Shown here in pieces: positions 27,301-34,334 of a stretch of DNA of 64,000 nt (position 1 is the first letter of the stretch; every line of letters begins with the position of its first letter). The notes under the pieces were generated by a model. It did not search any database. It was not told the origin of the DNA and was given only the letters and a program-made list of their open reading frames with translations. The translations under genes were made by a program, and so were the position numbers. Source of the stretch: Gemmatimonadaceae bacterium (GTDB taxonomy: Bacteria; Gemmatimonadota; Gemmatimonadetes; Gemmatimonadales; Gemmatimonadaceae). Location of the stretch: assembly GCA_013697785.1 (NCBI GenBank), contig JACCWE010000144.1:1-64000 (forward strand). The letters are read 5' to 3'.

Positions 27301-27894
27301 CAGCGCGACGCGGCGTCCGAGCTCCGCGAAGAGCCGCTCGATGCCGGCGATCGCGGCCTTTACCTCGAGGATGTCCTGCGAGGTCTCGATGAGTAGAACA
27401 TCTACACCTCCCTCGACCAGCCCCTTCGCCTGCTGGTAGTAGTTCTCGGCGAGCTCTCCGAAGGAGATGTCGGAGAGCGTCGCATCGGCGCTCGACGGGA
27501 GCATCCCGGTGGGCCCCATCGAGCCCGCGACGAAGCGCGGCCACTCGGCTGTCGCGTACTTCGCGCATGCGGCGCGCGCGAGCTTCGCGGCGCCCGTATT
27601 GATCGCGTCGGTCCTGTCGCCGAGTCCCCATTCGGTGAGTCGGCGCGGTGTGCTTTGGAAGGTGCACGTCTCGACGACGTCGCATCCGACCGCGAGAAAG
27701 GTTTCGTGGATGGTCTGGATGACGTCGGGGCGGGTGAGCACGAGGTTGTCGTTGCACCCCTCGAGCGCCTGCCCGCCGTAGTCCGCGGCGGTGAGTCCCG
27801 CGCGCTGGATGTTCGTCCCCATCGCGCCGTCGTAGATGAGCACGCGGCGATCGAGGGCGTCCAGATAGGCAGAGGGGAAGCGTGGTTGTGGCAT
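24364..27894 (-). CDS. metH: Cobalamin-dependent methionine synthase
   Basis: MetH, 1176 aa, transfers a methyl group from 5-methyl-THF via cobalamin to homocysteine. Order: homocysteine barrel (~10-320, 'IYDGAMGTNIQRAG', zinc Cys in 'GLNCSTGP' and 'IVGGCCGTTPEH'), pterin-binding barrel (~345-610, 'IGERVNAQGSRKVKRLL'), cobalamin cap and B12 domain with the ligand motif 'YGDVHDIGKS' (~735), and the AdoMet reactivation domain (~890-1165) with 'RYSWGYPACPDL'. All parts are present. ATG at 27894 is chosen; the longer frame to 27969 runs into the riboswitch and terminator hairpin. It is coupled to the MTHFR fusion gene. Confidence 0.95.
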   Translation of the reverse strand: MPQPRFPSAYLDALDRRVLIYDGAMGTNIQRAGLTAADYGGQALEGCNDNLVLTRPDVIQTIHETFLAVGCDVVETCTFQSTPRRLTEWGLGDRTDAINTGAAKLARAACAKYATAEWPRFVAGSMGPTGMLPSSADATLSDISFGELAENYYQQAKGLVEGGVDVLLIETSQDILEVKAAIAGIERLFAELGRRVALQAQITLDTSGRMLLGTDIASAMTTLESLGVDVIGLNCSTGPEHMREPIRYLGEHARLPISVIPNAGLPLNTGLGEAVYPLEPAPMAAALAEFVRDFGVRIVGGCCGTTPEHLKEIVAAVKAVEAKHEAPLERPETHIPRVSSAMRAITLHQDPPPLLIGERVNAQGSRKVKRLLLAEDYEGIVQVGREQVEAGAHVLDVCVAVTERADEAAQMSEVVRLLSMSVESPIMIDSTELDVIKAALEHIPGRAIVNSINMENGRTRIDSVLPVVKANGAAVVALTIDEVGMAKTAERKLEIARRIHDIATKEYGLEPEDIIFDALTFTLATGEAEWLPSAHETIEGIKLIKRELPGVFTSLGVSNVSFGLDQNARAVLNSVFLHHCVSAGLDMAIVNPAHVTPYVEIPADERALADDMVFNRRPDSLQRFIEHFAARGPNAAAEAASGAADATTMEPDERVRWHVLYRKKDGVEAALDAAGVRENPVRVLNEVLLPAMKEVGDRFGAGDLILPFVLQSAEVMKKAVAHLEKFLERKEGYTKGKVVLATVYGDVHDIGKSLVNTILSNNGYTVYDLGKQVPVNTIIDKAIEVGATAIGLSALLVSTSKQMPICVQELDRRGLDFPVLIGGAAINRRFGRRAMFLENERAYAPGVFYCKDAFEGLDTMESLIDADKKGPMLLELIDSARKDVFLRTAVGKDISHGDSAGARSAVIANNPVPKPPFWGAKVRRDIPISEVLALLDIDELFRLQWGGRGSGPAWEKAVREEFRPTLARLSESAEREKWLAPQTVYGYFPVQSSGNDLIVYDPAAMQSDGGSLREISRFSFPRQEGREHLCLADYFRSVESGDVDVAAFQIVTVGDEATRRFEQLQEKGEFSEGYYLHGLGVEAAEATADWVHHLIRRELGIPADQGKRYSWGYPACPDLEGHAELFKLLPATEALGIELTSAFQLTPEQSTAAIVVHHPQAKYYAVRGAAAETEAA

Positions 27895-27941
27895 ATCAGA
27901 GGCTGAAGACGCCGCCGGCGACCAGCGCGGCGTACAAAAGC

Positions 27942-27971
27942 AAAAAATGCCCAGTGCACGCGCGGGCACTG
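27942..27971 (-). terminator. Intrinsic terminator between SAM-II riboswitch and metH
   Basis: Read on the minus strand, CAGTGC ... GCACTG (27952-27971) and the overlapping TGCCC ... GGGCA form a GC-rich hairpin directly followed by six T residues (AAAAAA at 27942-27947 on the plus strand). It sits about 10 nt after the riboswitch and 50 nt before metH. This is the layout of a transcription attenuator. Confidence 0.65.
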
Positions 27972-27977
27972 AGCCGG

Positions 27978-28028
27978 CGCTTTAGCGGAATGTTTTACGT
28001 GGCCGCAATTTGCCGTAAATCGCCACGA
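27978..28028 (-). promoter_or_regulatory. SAM-II riboswitch upstream of metH
   Basis: On the minus strand the P1 arms CGTGGC (28022-28027) and GCCACG (27998-28003) enclose a loop starting GATTTA and ending TTGCG. After P1 comes TAAAACA and then GCTAAA (27981-27986). Stem position, GAUUU, UUGC, CGU-AAACA and GCUAAA are the conserved elements of the SAM-II (metA-type) S-adenosylmethionine riboswitch as I remember the family. The pseudoknot P2 pairing looks weaker than in the best-known examples. It should shut off metH and the MTHFR fusion when SAM is plentiful. Confidence 0.82.
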
Positions 28029-28101
28029 ATCAATTATGGAGCAAGCTAGCAACGAGACAGACGCGCAACAAGCGCAATCGCAGGTGGGTGGTGGACGAGC
28101 T

Positions 28102-28683
28102 TCAGCGGAAGAGCGAACGCATCACGCCAATCTGCACCACGTAAATGACGAAGTAGGCGGCGAGCGGCGAGAAGTCCATCATACCGAAGGACGGGAGCGC
28201 TCGCGCGATCGGCTTCACGATCCAATCCGTGAGCGTGTACGCGAGCCGCGCCCACCACGAGTAGCGCATCCCGATCCACGACACGACGACGCGCACGATG
28301 AGCGCGATCTTGAGCAGCTCGAAGGCCGAATCGAGCACCAGAGCGACGATTCCCATTCCGCCTTCGCTCGCCGCAAAGGCGACGGAGGCGATCGCGGTGC
28401 GAATCCACTGCAGGAAGACGATGAGGAAGACGCAGATGACGACGACGGCGGCCAGCGCCCACCACGGCGCCTGGCTCGGAATGCCGCCCGCTCGCACCAC
28501 CTTCGCCTCGATCGGCGCGATCATCGGATCGATCACGCGCCGGCAGAAGCGAGCGACGGTGGAGAACGGGTTGATGCGCCGCGTGCGCACCGACCAGTCG
28601 AGCACTGCTACGATGAGAAAGATGCCGCCGGCCACGAGCAGCGCGATGCGCAGCACGTAGATGGCGAGATCGAAAAACGGCAT
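28102..28683 (-). CDS. YggT-family membrane protein
   Basis: Membrane protein of 193 aa with two YggT-type repeats. Each has a hydrophobic hairpin followed by a '...NPF...R...DPMIAPI' or 'LTDWIVKPIARALP' segment. Hydrophobic segments lie at about 5-28, 73-97, 112-140 and 172-190. YggT proteins are linked to osmotic tolerance and, in some bacteria, to cell-division or membrane-protein placement; no biochemical activity is established. ATG at 28683 ('MPFFDLAIYVLRI') fits the family; the frame upstream to 28731 is not conserved-looking. Confidence 0.8.
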   Translation of the reverse strand: MPFFDLAIYVLRIALLVAGGIFLIVAVLDWSVRTRRINPFSTVARFCRRVIDPMIAPIEAKVVRAGGIPSQAPWWALAAVVVICVFLIVFLQWIRTAIASVAFAASEGGMGIVALVLDSAFELLKIALIVRVVVSWIGMRYSWWARLAYTLTDWIVKPIARALPSFGMMDFSPLAAYFVIYVVQIGVMRSLFR

Positions 28684-28759
28684 GATGGTAGTCACGCGCG
28701 GTAAGCTGAGCCGGCAGTCGCACGCGAGCAAGAGCCGCGCGTGCCACTGACTTCGAGCA

Positions 28760-30916
28760 TCATGGCGTCAGCGACATCCCCAGATTCTTCGCGACGAATG
28801 CAAGCTCGTCGGTCGCGGCGTCGATCTGCTTCGACGTCGGCTTGCCGCCACCGTGGCCTGCCTTCGTATCGATGCGGATGAGCACCGGCGAAGGCCCGGA
28901 CTGCGCCGCCTGCAGTGTCGCTGCGTACTTGAACGAGTGCCCCGGCACGACTCGATCATCGTGGTCCGCGGTCTCGACAAGCGTCGCCGGATACGAGGTG
29001 CCCGGCTTGATGTTGTGCAGCGGCGAATAGGCGAAGAGCGTCTTGAACTGCGTCGAGTCATCGGATGTGCCGTACTCGGGCGCCCACGCTCCGCCGATCG
29101 TGAACTTCTGATAGCGGAGCATGTCCATCACCCCAACGGCGGGAAGCGCGACCGCGGCGAGATCCGGGCGCTGCGTCTCCACTGCACCGACGAGCAGCCC
29201 ACCGTTCGAGCCGCCGCGAATCGCGAGCTTCTTCGACGATGTGTACTTCTCCGCGATGAGGTACTCCGCGCTCGCGATGAAATCGTCGAAGACGTTCTGC
29301 TTCTTCGCGAGCATCCCCGACTCGTGCCACGAACGGCCGTACTCACCGCCGCCGCGAATCACCGCCACCGCATACACGCCGCCCATCGAGATCCACTGCA
29401 GCATCGCTGGCGAGAAGGCCGGCGTCACGTTGATGTCGAAGCCGCCGTACGCGTAGAGGATCGTCGGATGCGAGCCGTCGAGCGTCATCCCCTTCTTTCC
29501 CGTCACGAAGATCGGGATCTTGGCGCCGTCCTTTCCCTTCGCGAAGAGCTGCCTGGTCTCGTAGCTCGTGCTGTCGACGGGAACCTTGGACACGAGAAAG
29601 GGCGTCTGCACGCGCTTCTCGATGTCGTAGCGGTAGATCGAGGCAGGCTGCAGATACGACACGTACGAGTAGAACATCTCCCACTCGTTCGGCTTCCCGG
29701 ACATTGCGGCGATGGTGCCGATGCCGGGCAGCTTGATCGTCGCGACCAGGTTGCCGCGGAGTGCATACAGCTGCAGCACCGAGTGCGCATCCTTGAGCAC
29801 GTTCACCACGAAATGTCCGCCGATCAGCTCGACGTCCTGCATCTTGTCGGAGCCTTCGGGGATGAGCGCGCGCCAGTACTTTCGCGCGGGCTTGTTGATG
29901 TCGACGGCGACGACGCGGCCGAGCGGCGCGTCCTGGCTGGTCTGGAGAAAGAAGACGTCGCCCGCGTTGTCGATGACTCGATTCTGCGACTCCTCGTCGT
30001 CGATCAGCGTGACGAGCGGATTGTCGATCTTCGGCTTCCCCGGATTGAGCATGTCGATGAAGAAGATCCGGTTGTTCGGATTCGTCCCATCGGAGATGTA
30101 AATGATGAGGTACTCGCCATCATCGCTCACCGTCGCGTTGATTCCCCACTGCGGATGATCGGGACGCGCGAGAATGAGCTGATCCTTCGCCTGTGGCTCG
30201 CCCACGCGATGGTAGTAGAGCTTCTGTCCGGTGTTCTTCGCGAGCATCGCGTTCCCGCCTTTCGGCTCGTCGAAACGCGAGTAGAAGAATCCCTTGTGAT
30301 CCTTCGTCCACGCGATGCCGGAGAACTTCACCCACTTGAGCGTGTCCGAGAGATCGCTGCCCTTCTCGAGATCGCGCACTCGGATCTCCTCCCAATCCGA
30401 TCCGGCAGCCGCCACAGCATACGCGAGATACTTCCCGTTCTCCGTCACATCCCACGGGCCGAGCGCGACGGTGCCGTCGGTGGAGAGCGTGTTCGGATCG
30501 AGCACCAGCTTGCGCTCGCCCTTGAGCCCGCGCTGCACGTAGATCACCGACTGATTCTGCAGCCCGCTGTTCTCGGTGATGAAGTACTGCTTGCCGCGCT
30601 TGATCGGCACCGCGTACTTCGGATAGTTCCAGACGCGAGTGAGCTGGTCCTTGATCGACGCGCGCTCGGGAATCGCGTTCAGATACTGGAACGTCAGCGC
30701 ATTCTCGGCCTCGATCCACTGCTTCGTCTCGGGAGAGTCCGTGTCCTCCAGCCAGCGGTACGGATCGGCGACCGACTTTCCGAAGTAGTCGTCGCTCTGA
30801 TCGCTCTTGCGCGCGATCGGATAGTGGAGCGTCGACTGGGCGACGAGCTGGCTCGAGTCAGTGGACATCGCGAGGGCGCAGAGCGCGAACGCGCTCACGA
30901 GCGGAAGGACGCGCAT
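28760..30916 (-). CDS. Secreted prolyl oligopeptidase (S9A family)
   Basis: Exported serine peptidase of 718 aa. It has a signal peptide, a seven-blade beta-propeller (~75-430; starts with 'DPYRWLEDTDSPETKQWIEAE', the family hallmark), then the alpha/beta-hydrolase domain. Catalytic Ser is in 'IRGGSNGGLLVG' (~569), Asp in 'TADHDDRVVPGHSFKY' (~655) and His in 'KAGHGGGKPT' (~686). It cleaves short peptides after proline. The start is unsure: ATG at 30916 or 30943, both lacking a clear ribosome-binding site; either gives an export signal ('LPLVSAFALCALA'). Confidence 0.92.
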   Translation of the reverse strand: MRVLPLVSAFALCALAMSTDSSQLVAQSTLHYPIARKSDQSDDYFGKSVADPYRWLEDTDSPETKQWIEAENALTFQYLNAIPERASIKDQLTRVWNYPKYAVPIKRGKQYFITENSGLQNQSVIYVQRGLKGERKLVLDPNTLSTDGTVALGPWDVTENGKYLAYAVAAAGSDWEEIRVRDLEKGSDLSDTLKWVKFSGIAWTKDHKGFFYSRFDEPKGGNAMLAKNTGQKLYYHRVGEPQAKDQLILARPDHPQWGINATVSDDGEYLIIYISDGTNPNNRIFFIDMLNPGKPKIDNPLVTLIDDEESQNRVIDNAGDVFFLQTSQDAPLGRVVAVDINKPARKYWRALIPEGSDKMQDVELIGGHFVVNVLKDAHSVLQLYALRGNLVATIKLPGIGTIAAMSGKPNEWEMFYSYVSYLQPASIYRYDIEKRVQTPFLVSKVPVDSTSYETRQLFAKGKDGAKIPIFVTGKKGMTLDGSHPTILYAYGGFDINVTPAFSPAMLQWISMGGVYAVAVIRGGGEYGRSWHESGMLAKKQNVFDDFIASAEYLIAEKYTSSKKLAIRGGSNGGLLVGAVETQRPDLAAVALPAVGVMDMLRYQKFTIGGAWAPEYGTSDDSTQFKTLFAYSPLHNIKPGTSYPATLVETADHDDRVVPGHSFKYAATLQAAQSGPSPVLIRIDTKAGHGGGKPTSKQIDAATDELAFVAKNLGMSLTP

Positions 30917-30993
30917 TGGAAGTTGGAAAGGGAAACGATGCATGCACGCCCGGCGCTCAGCGTGCGCTCGACAACGACAATGTAACCCCACTA

Positions 30994-32304
30994 CTATGGC
31001 CGAAGTTCACGCCGGCCTGCTCGAGCGAACGTCGCCGAACCGATGGCAATGCCGATTGTCGCCCCCGCCGCGAGCGCGAGCCACTCCCACCACGGCGTCG
31101 GATGCGCAGCCGCGAGATATGGAATCGCCAGCAGCGCGAGCGCCAACGACGCCGCCACCGCCAGCAACGCTCGTCGCCCCGCGCGCGTCGCCCAATGGAG
31201 AGCTGGCGTCACGAGCCCCGCGAGCCAGAGCGCCGTGAGCCAGGGCGCCTCCGCTCCGTATTCGTAGTCGAAGGGGAGGAAGTAGCTCCAGCCCAGCCCT
31301 GCGTCCAAAGGCAGCGTTCGCTCGCGGACCACGCCATGGTTTTCGGCGCGGATCCAGAGCTGCCGGTGAACCACCCCGCCAGCGACGTGCATCGTGTCGG
31401 GCTCGAGAGGGCGGTGCCGCGGGAAGACGCTGTCGAGCCGGATGATCGGCGTCCGGACACGCACGTCGGCGGTTCGCATGCGGAGTGAGAAGACGAGGCT
31501 TCCTCGTCGCTGTCCGAGCATGAAAATCTGCTGCTTCCTGTAGTCGTAGATGCTCGAGATCGATGAGTACTGTCCGCTCAGCGCGGCGCCCACCACCGAC
31601 CCCTCGACGACGACCGAATCCGAGCTGAGCCGGCTCCGCACGTCGTCGCTCGCGCCATTCATTGCATTTGGAGTCGGAAGGCCGCCCGCGGTCGCCGACA
31701 AAACCCTTCCGTTGAAATGATCCTGATGCAGCAGCTCCGGCGTCCACACGCCCCACGTCGTCGTGGCCGGAAGCGCGATGTGAGTGAGCTCCGCGCTCAG
31801 CGTTAACACCGCGACCCATAGCAACGTCCAACCGATCGCGAGTCTCGTTGCCGCGGTGCGTGATGGAACCAGCACGACACGCCAGATGTCAGCACACAAA
31901 GTCCCGACGAAGCAACCAAACGAATTCGTGAAGAGATCGCCCAGGCTCGTGTCGCGCCCGGGGATGTACAGCTGCATCAGCTCGACGGTGATCGTCGTCA
32001 CCAAACCGATGACGAACGCGCGCCGTCGACTCATCCCCGCGAGTCGCAATCCGATTCCGAACGGGATGAACAGAAAAACGTTCAGTACAGCATCGAGCAC
32101 CGACTGCTCGCCGCAGAGCAGGCACCAGCTGGGCGGCGCTTTGGTGGCTGCGTACTGGGGTGTGAGCGTGAGCACAGCGATGAACAGAAATCCCGCGATT
32201 GCTACTGCACGACCGAACTTTCTTTGTGGTGTCAACGCAACAGTCCGTAGCGATCGAGTGGAGGAAAATGCGCATGAGAAGTCGTGCAAACGCACGCACA
32301 GCAA
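30994..32304 (-). CDS. VanZ-like membrane protein with large C-terminal extension
   Basis: Membrane protein of up to 436 aa. The N-terminal ~150 residues form a VanZ domain: 'DAVLNVFLFIPFGIGLRLAG', 'ITVELMQLYIPGRDTSLGDL' and 'NSFGCFVGTLCA'. A periplasmic beta-rich domain of ~170 residues (possible concanavalin-like fold) follows, then more C-terminal membrane helices. VanZ-like proteins are frequent in surface-polysaccharide clusters and bind or protect against glycopeptides in some species, but their role in polysaccharide synthesis is unknown. The start is uncertain: TTG at 32304 is the longest, TTG at 32235 would fit the fold better. Divergent from the deacetylase gene across a 14-bp palindrome. 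Confidence 0.75.
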   Translation of the reverse strand: MLCVRLHDFSCAFSSTRSLRTVALTPQRKFGRAVAIAGFLFIAVLTLTPQYAATKAPPSWCLLCGEQSVLDAVLNVFLFIPFGIGLRLAGMSRRRAFVIGLVTTITVELMQLYIPGRDTSLGDLFTNSFGCFVGTLCADIWRVVLVPSRTAATRLAIGWTLLWVAVLTLSAELTHIALPATTTWGVWTPELLHQDHFNGRVLSATAGGLPTPNAMNGASDDVRSRLSSDSVVVEGSVVGAALSGQYSSISSIYDYRKQQIFMLGQRRGSLVFSLRMRTADVRVRTPIIRLDSVFPRHRPLEPDTMHVAGGVVHRQLWIRAENHGVVRERTLPLDAGLGWSYFLPFDYEYGAEAPWLTALWLAGLVTPALHWATRAGRRALLAVAASLALALLAIPYLAAAHPTPWWEWLALAAGATIGIAIGSATFARAGRRELRP

Positions 32305-32307
32305 CGG

Positions 32308-32321
32308 GATGTTATAACATC
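32308..32321. repeat. Perfect 14-bp palindrome GATGTTATAACATC
   Basis: A perfect AT-rich palindrome between the divergent VanZ-like and deacetylase genes, 28 bp before the sigma-54-like site. Such a site suggests a dimeric regulator binding there, for example as an operator or an enhancer-type element. No match to a named regulator is claimed. Confidence 0.45.
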
Positions 32322-32348
32322 GAACGGATGCGCGGGGGATGCCGTAGG

Positions 32349-32364
32349 TGGCACCCTAACTGCA
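32349..32364 (+). promoter_or_regulatory. Sigma-54-like promoter of the deacetylase-FemAB-aminotransferase operon
   Basis: TGGCACCCTAACTGCA matches the -24 (TGGCAC) and -12 (TTGCA, here CTGCA) elements with the invariant GG-N10-GC spacing. It lies 54 nt ahead of the deacetylase ATG. This is one of the two best matches among four such sites in front of EPS genes. Confidence 0.6.
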
Positions 32365-32418
32365 AGCCTATGTCGCAAGAATGACGGGAACAAACCTCTG
32401 CGCATATCGGCGCTCCGT

Positions 32419-33312
32419 ATGAGCTTGCCGGTCCACTGCGCCACCGAGCACATATTCACGGTCGACGTGGAAGAATACTTCCAGGTCGGCGCGTTCGATC
32501 GCGTCGTGCAGCGAAAGGATTGGGACTCCCATCCAAGTCGTCTCGAGCACTCGATCGGAATTTTGCTCGAGCTGCTCGCGCGCCATCACGCCAACGCGAC
32601 CTTCTTCACACTCGGCTGGATCGCGGAACGTCATCCGTTCCTGATGCGAAGGATCGTCGACGCAGGTCACGAGATCGCGTCGCACGGTCACTGGCATCGG
32701 CGCGTGGACACGATGACGCCGGAAGAGTTTCGCGAGGACGTCCGTGTATCGAAGGCCATCCTCGAGGAACATTCCGGCTCGCCCGTGTGGGGCTTTCGAG
32801 CGCCCAACTTCTCGATCTCTCCCGGCACTGAGTGGGCGTTCGACATCCTTCTCGAGGAAGGGTATCGCTACGATTCGAGCCTCTTCCCGATTCGTCGTCC
32901 GGGGTACGGGTATCCGAACGCACCGCCGATCCCGCATCTCATCCATCGTCCCGCCGGCACTCTCACCGAGCTTCCGCTCGCGACCACGCAGTGGCGCGGA
33001 ATGCGCCTCCCCGCCGCCGGCGGCGCGTACATCCGTCACCTCCCGTTCCGCCTCATCCAGCGTGCCTTTCGCGAGCACGATGTGAGCGGCATCCCCGCGA
33101 TGTTCTACATTCATCCGTGGGAGCTCGATCCCGATCAGCCCCGGATCCCGGTGCCGTGGCACACCCGCATGCGTCACTACTCCGGATTGCGTAAAACGCA
33201 GCCACTTCTCGAGCGGCTGCTCGGCGAGTTCCGTTTCCGGAGCGTGGCGCAGTGTCTCAAGCTTCCGATGTCCTTCGCGACGAGCACCAGGGCGGCCAGC
33301 GCCGTCGAGTGA
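32419..33312 (+). CDS. XrtA-type polysaccharide deacetylase (DUF3473 family)
   Basis: NodB-fold deacetylase of 297 aa that removes N-acetyl groups from a polysaccharide. Metal and catalytic motifs: 'FTVDVEEYFQVGAF' (Asp-Glu at the N-terminus), 'ATFFTLGWIAERHP', 'EIASHGHWHRR' (two metal His) and 'WGFRAPNFSIS'. The C-terminal DUF3473 part ('PAMFYIHPWELDPDQPRIP') marks the group seen with exosortase A/PEP-CTERM type EPS loci. It has no export signal, which suits action on lipid-linked precursors in the cytoplasm. Its stop overlaps the GTG of the FemAB-like gene (GTGA), so they are coupled. ATG at 32419 is chosen by the family start 'HIFTVDVEEYF' soon after. Confidence 0.9.
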   Translation: MSLPVHCATEHIFTVDVEEYFQVGAFDRVVQRKDWDSHPSRLEHSIGILLELLARHHANATFFTLGWIAERHPFLMRRIVDAGHEIASHGHWHRRVDTMTPEEFREDVRVSKAILEEHSGSPVWGFRAPNFSISPGTEWAFDILLEEGYRYDSSLFPIRRPGYGYPNAPPIPHLIHRPAGTLTELPLATTQWRGMRLPAAGGAYIRHLPFRLIQRAFREHDVSGIPAMFYIHPWELDPDQPRIPVPWHTRMRHYSGLRKTQPLLERLLGEFRFRSVAQCLKLPMSFATSTRAASAVE

Positions 33313-34334
33313 TCGAACGCGTCGAACGCTTTGCGGGTGTCGCTGCCGAGTGGGATGGCCTCGCGCGCAACGCTCCCGGATTCACTCACTTTCATCTGTA
33401 CGGCTGGCGCGCGGTAGTGGAGCGCGTCTTCGGCCACGAGTGCATCTACCTCGCGGCCTACGACGATGCGGGTGCGCTCGCGGGCGTGCTTCCCCTCGTG
33501 CGCGTGAAGAGCATTCTCTTCGGGCACTTCCTCGTCTCGATGCCCTTCCTCAACTACGGCGGCCCACTCGGCACCAGTGAGGCGATCGTCGCGCTCGTCG
33601 CGCACGCATCGAAGATCGCGCGCGAGTCCGGTGTGAAGCTGCTCGAGCTTCGCAGTCGAATCGAGCTTCCGATCGAGATGCCGGTGTCGCACCGAAAGAT
33701 CACCGTGATCCTCGAGCTTCCGAACAGCGAGCCCGCGCTGATGAAGCAGCTCGATGCGAAGCTGCGGAGCCAGGTGCGGCGCCCGCAGAAGGAAGGTGTC
33801 ACCATGAAATTCGGCGCCGATCAGGTCGCGCCCTTCTTCGAGGTGTTCGCGCATCACATGCGCGACCTCGGCACTCCGACACAGTCGAGACTCCTCTTCG
33901 AGACGATCGCCGCCATCTTTCCCGACGACGCATGGTTCGGCTGCGCGTGGTACCAAGGTCGCCCCGTTGCCTGCGGCTGCGCCTTTCACTGGGGTGACGA
34001 GCTCGAGATGACGTGGGCCTCATCGCTCAACGAGCACAAGCGCATCGCGCCGAACATGCTCCTCTATTATCGCTTCATGGAGCGTGCGATCGAACGCGGT
34101 ATTGCGAAATTCAACTTTGGCCGCACATCGCCGAACAGTGGCACGCACCGCTTCAAGACGCAGTGGGGCACGCACGACGAGCAGCTCTTCTGGTACGATA
34201 AGGCTGCGACCGCGGATGTGAAGACGCCGTCGCCGACCGACTCAGGCTATTCGTGGGGCCCGCGCATCTGGAAGATGCTTCCGACGCCGGTCGCGACGAT
34301 GCTCGGGCCACGAATCGTGCGATACATCCCTTGA
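33309..34334 (+). CDS. FemAB-like acyltransferase of exosortase-type EPS clusters
   Basis: GNAT-fold protein of 341 aa resembling FemAB-related proteins that accompany XrtA/PEP-CTERM EPS genes. Diagnostic stretches are 'FTHFHLYGWRAVVERVFGHE', 'LPLVRVKSILFGHFLVSMPF', 'NYGGPL', 'LRSQVRRPQKEGV', 'FPDDAWFGCAWYQGRPVACG' and 'FNFGRTSPNSGTHRFKTQWG'. FemAB enzymes add amino acids from aminoacyl-tRNA; in EPS clusters the substrate is unknown. GTG at 33309 overlaps the deacetylase stop and is preferred; the GTG at 33252 would overlap by 61 nt. The stop overlaps the next gene's TTG (TTGA). Confidence 0.88.
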   Translation: MIERVERFAGVAAEWDGLARNAPGFTHFHLYGWRAVVERVFGHECIYLAAYDDAGALAGVLPLVRVKSILFGHFLVSMPFLNYGGPLGTSEAIVALVAHASKIARESGVKLLELRSRIELPIEMPVSHRKITVILELPNSEPALMKQLDAKLRSQVRRPQKEGVTMKFGADQVAPFFEVFAHHMRDLGTPTQSRLLFETIAAIFPDDAWFGCAWYQGRPVACGCAFHWGDELEMTWASSLNEHKRIAPNMLLYYRFMERAIERGIAKFNFGRTSPNSGTHRFKTQWGTHDEQLFWYDKAATADVKTPSPTDSGYSWGPRIWKMLPTPVATMLGPRIVRYIP

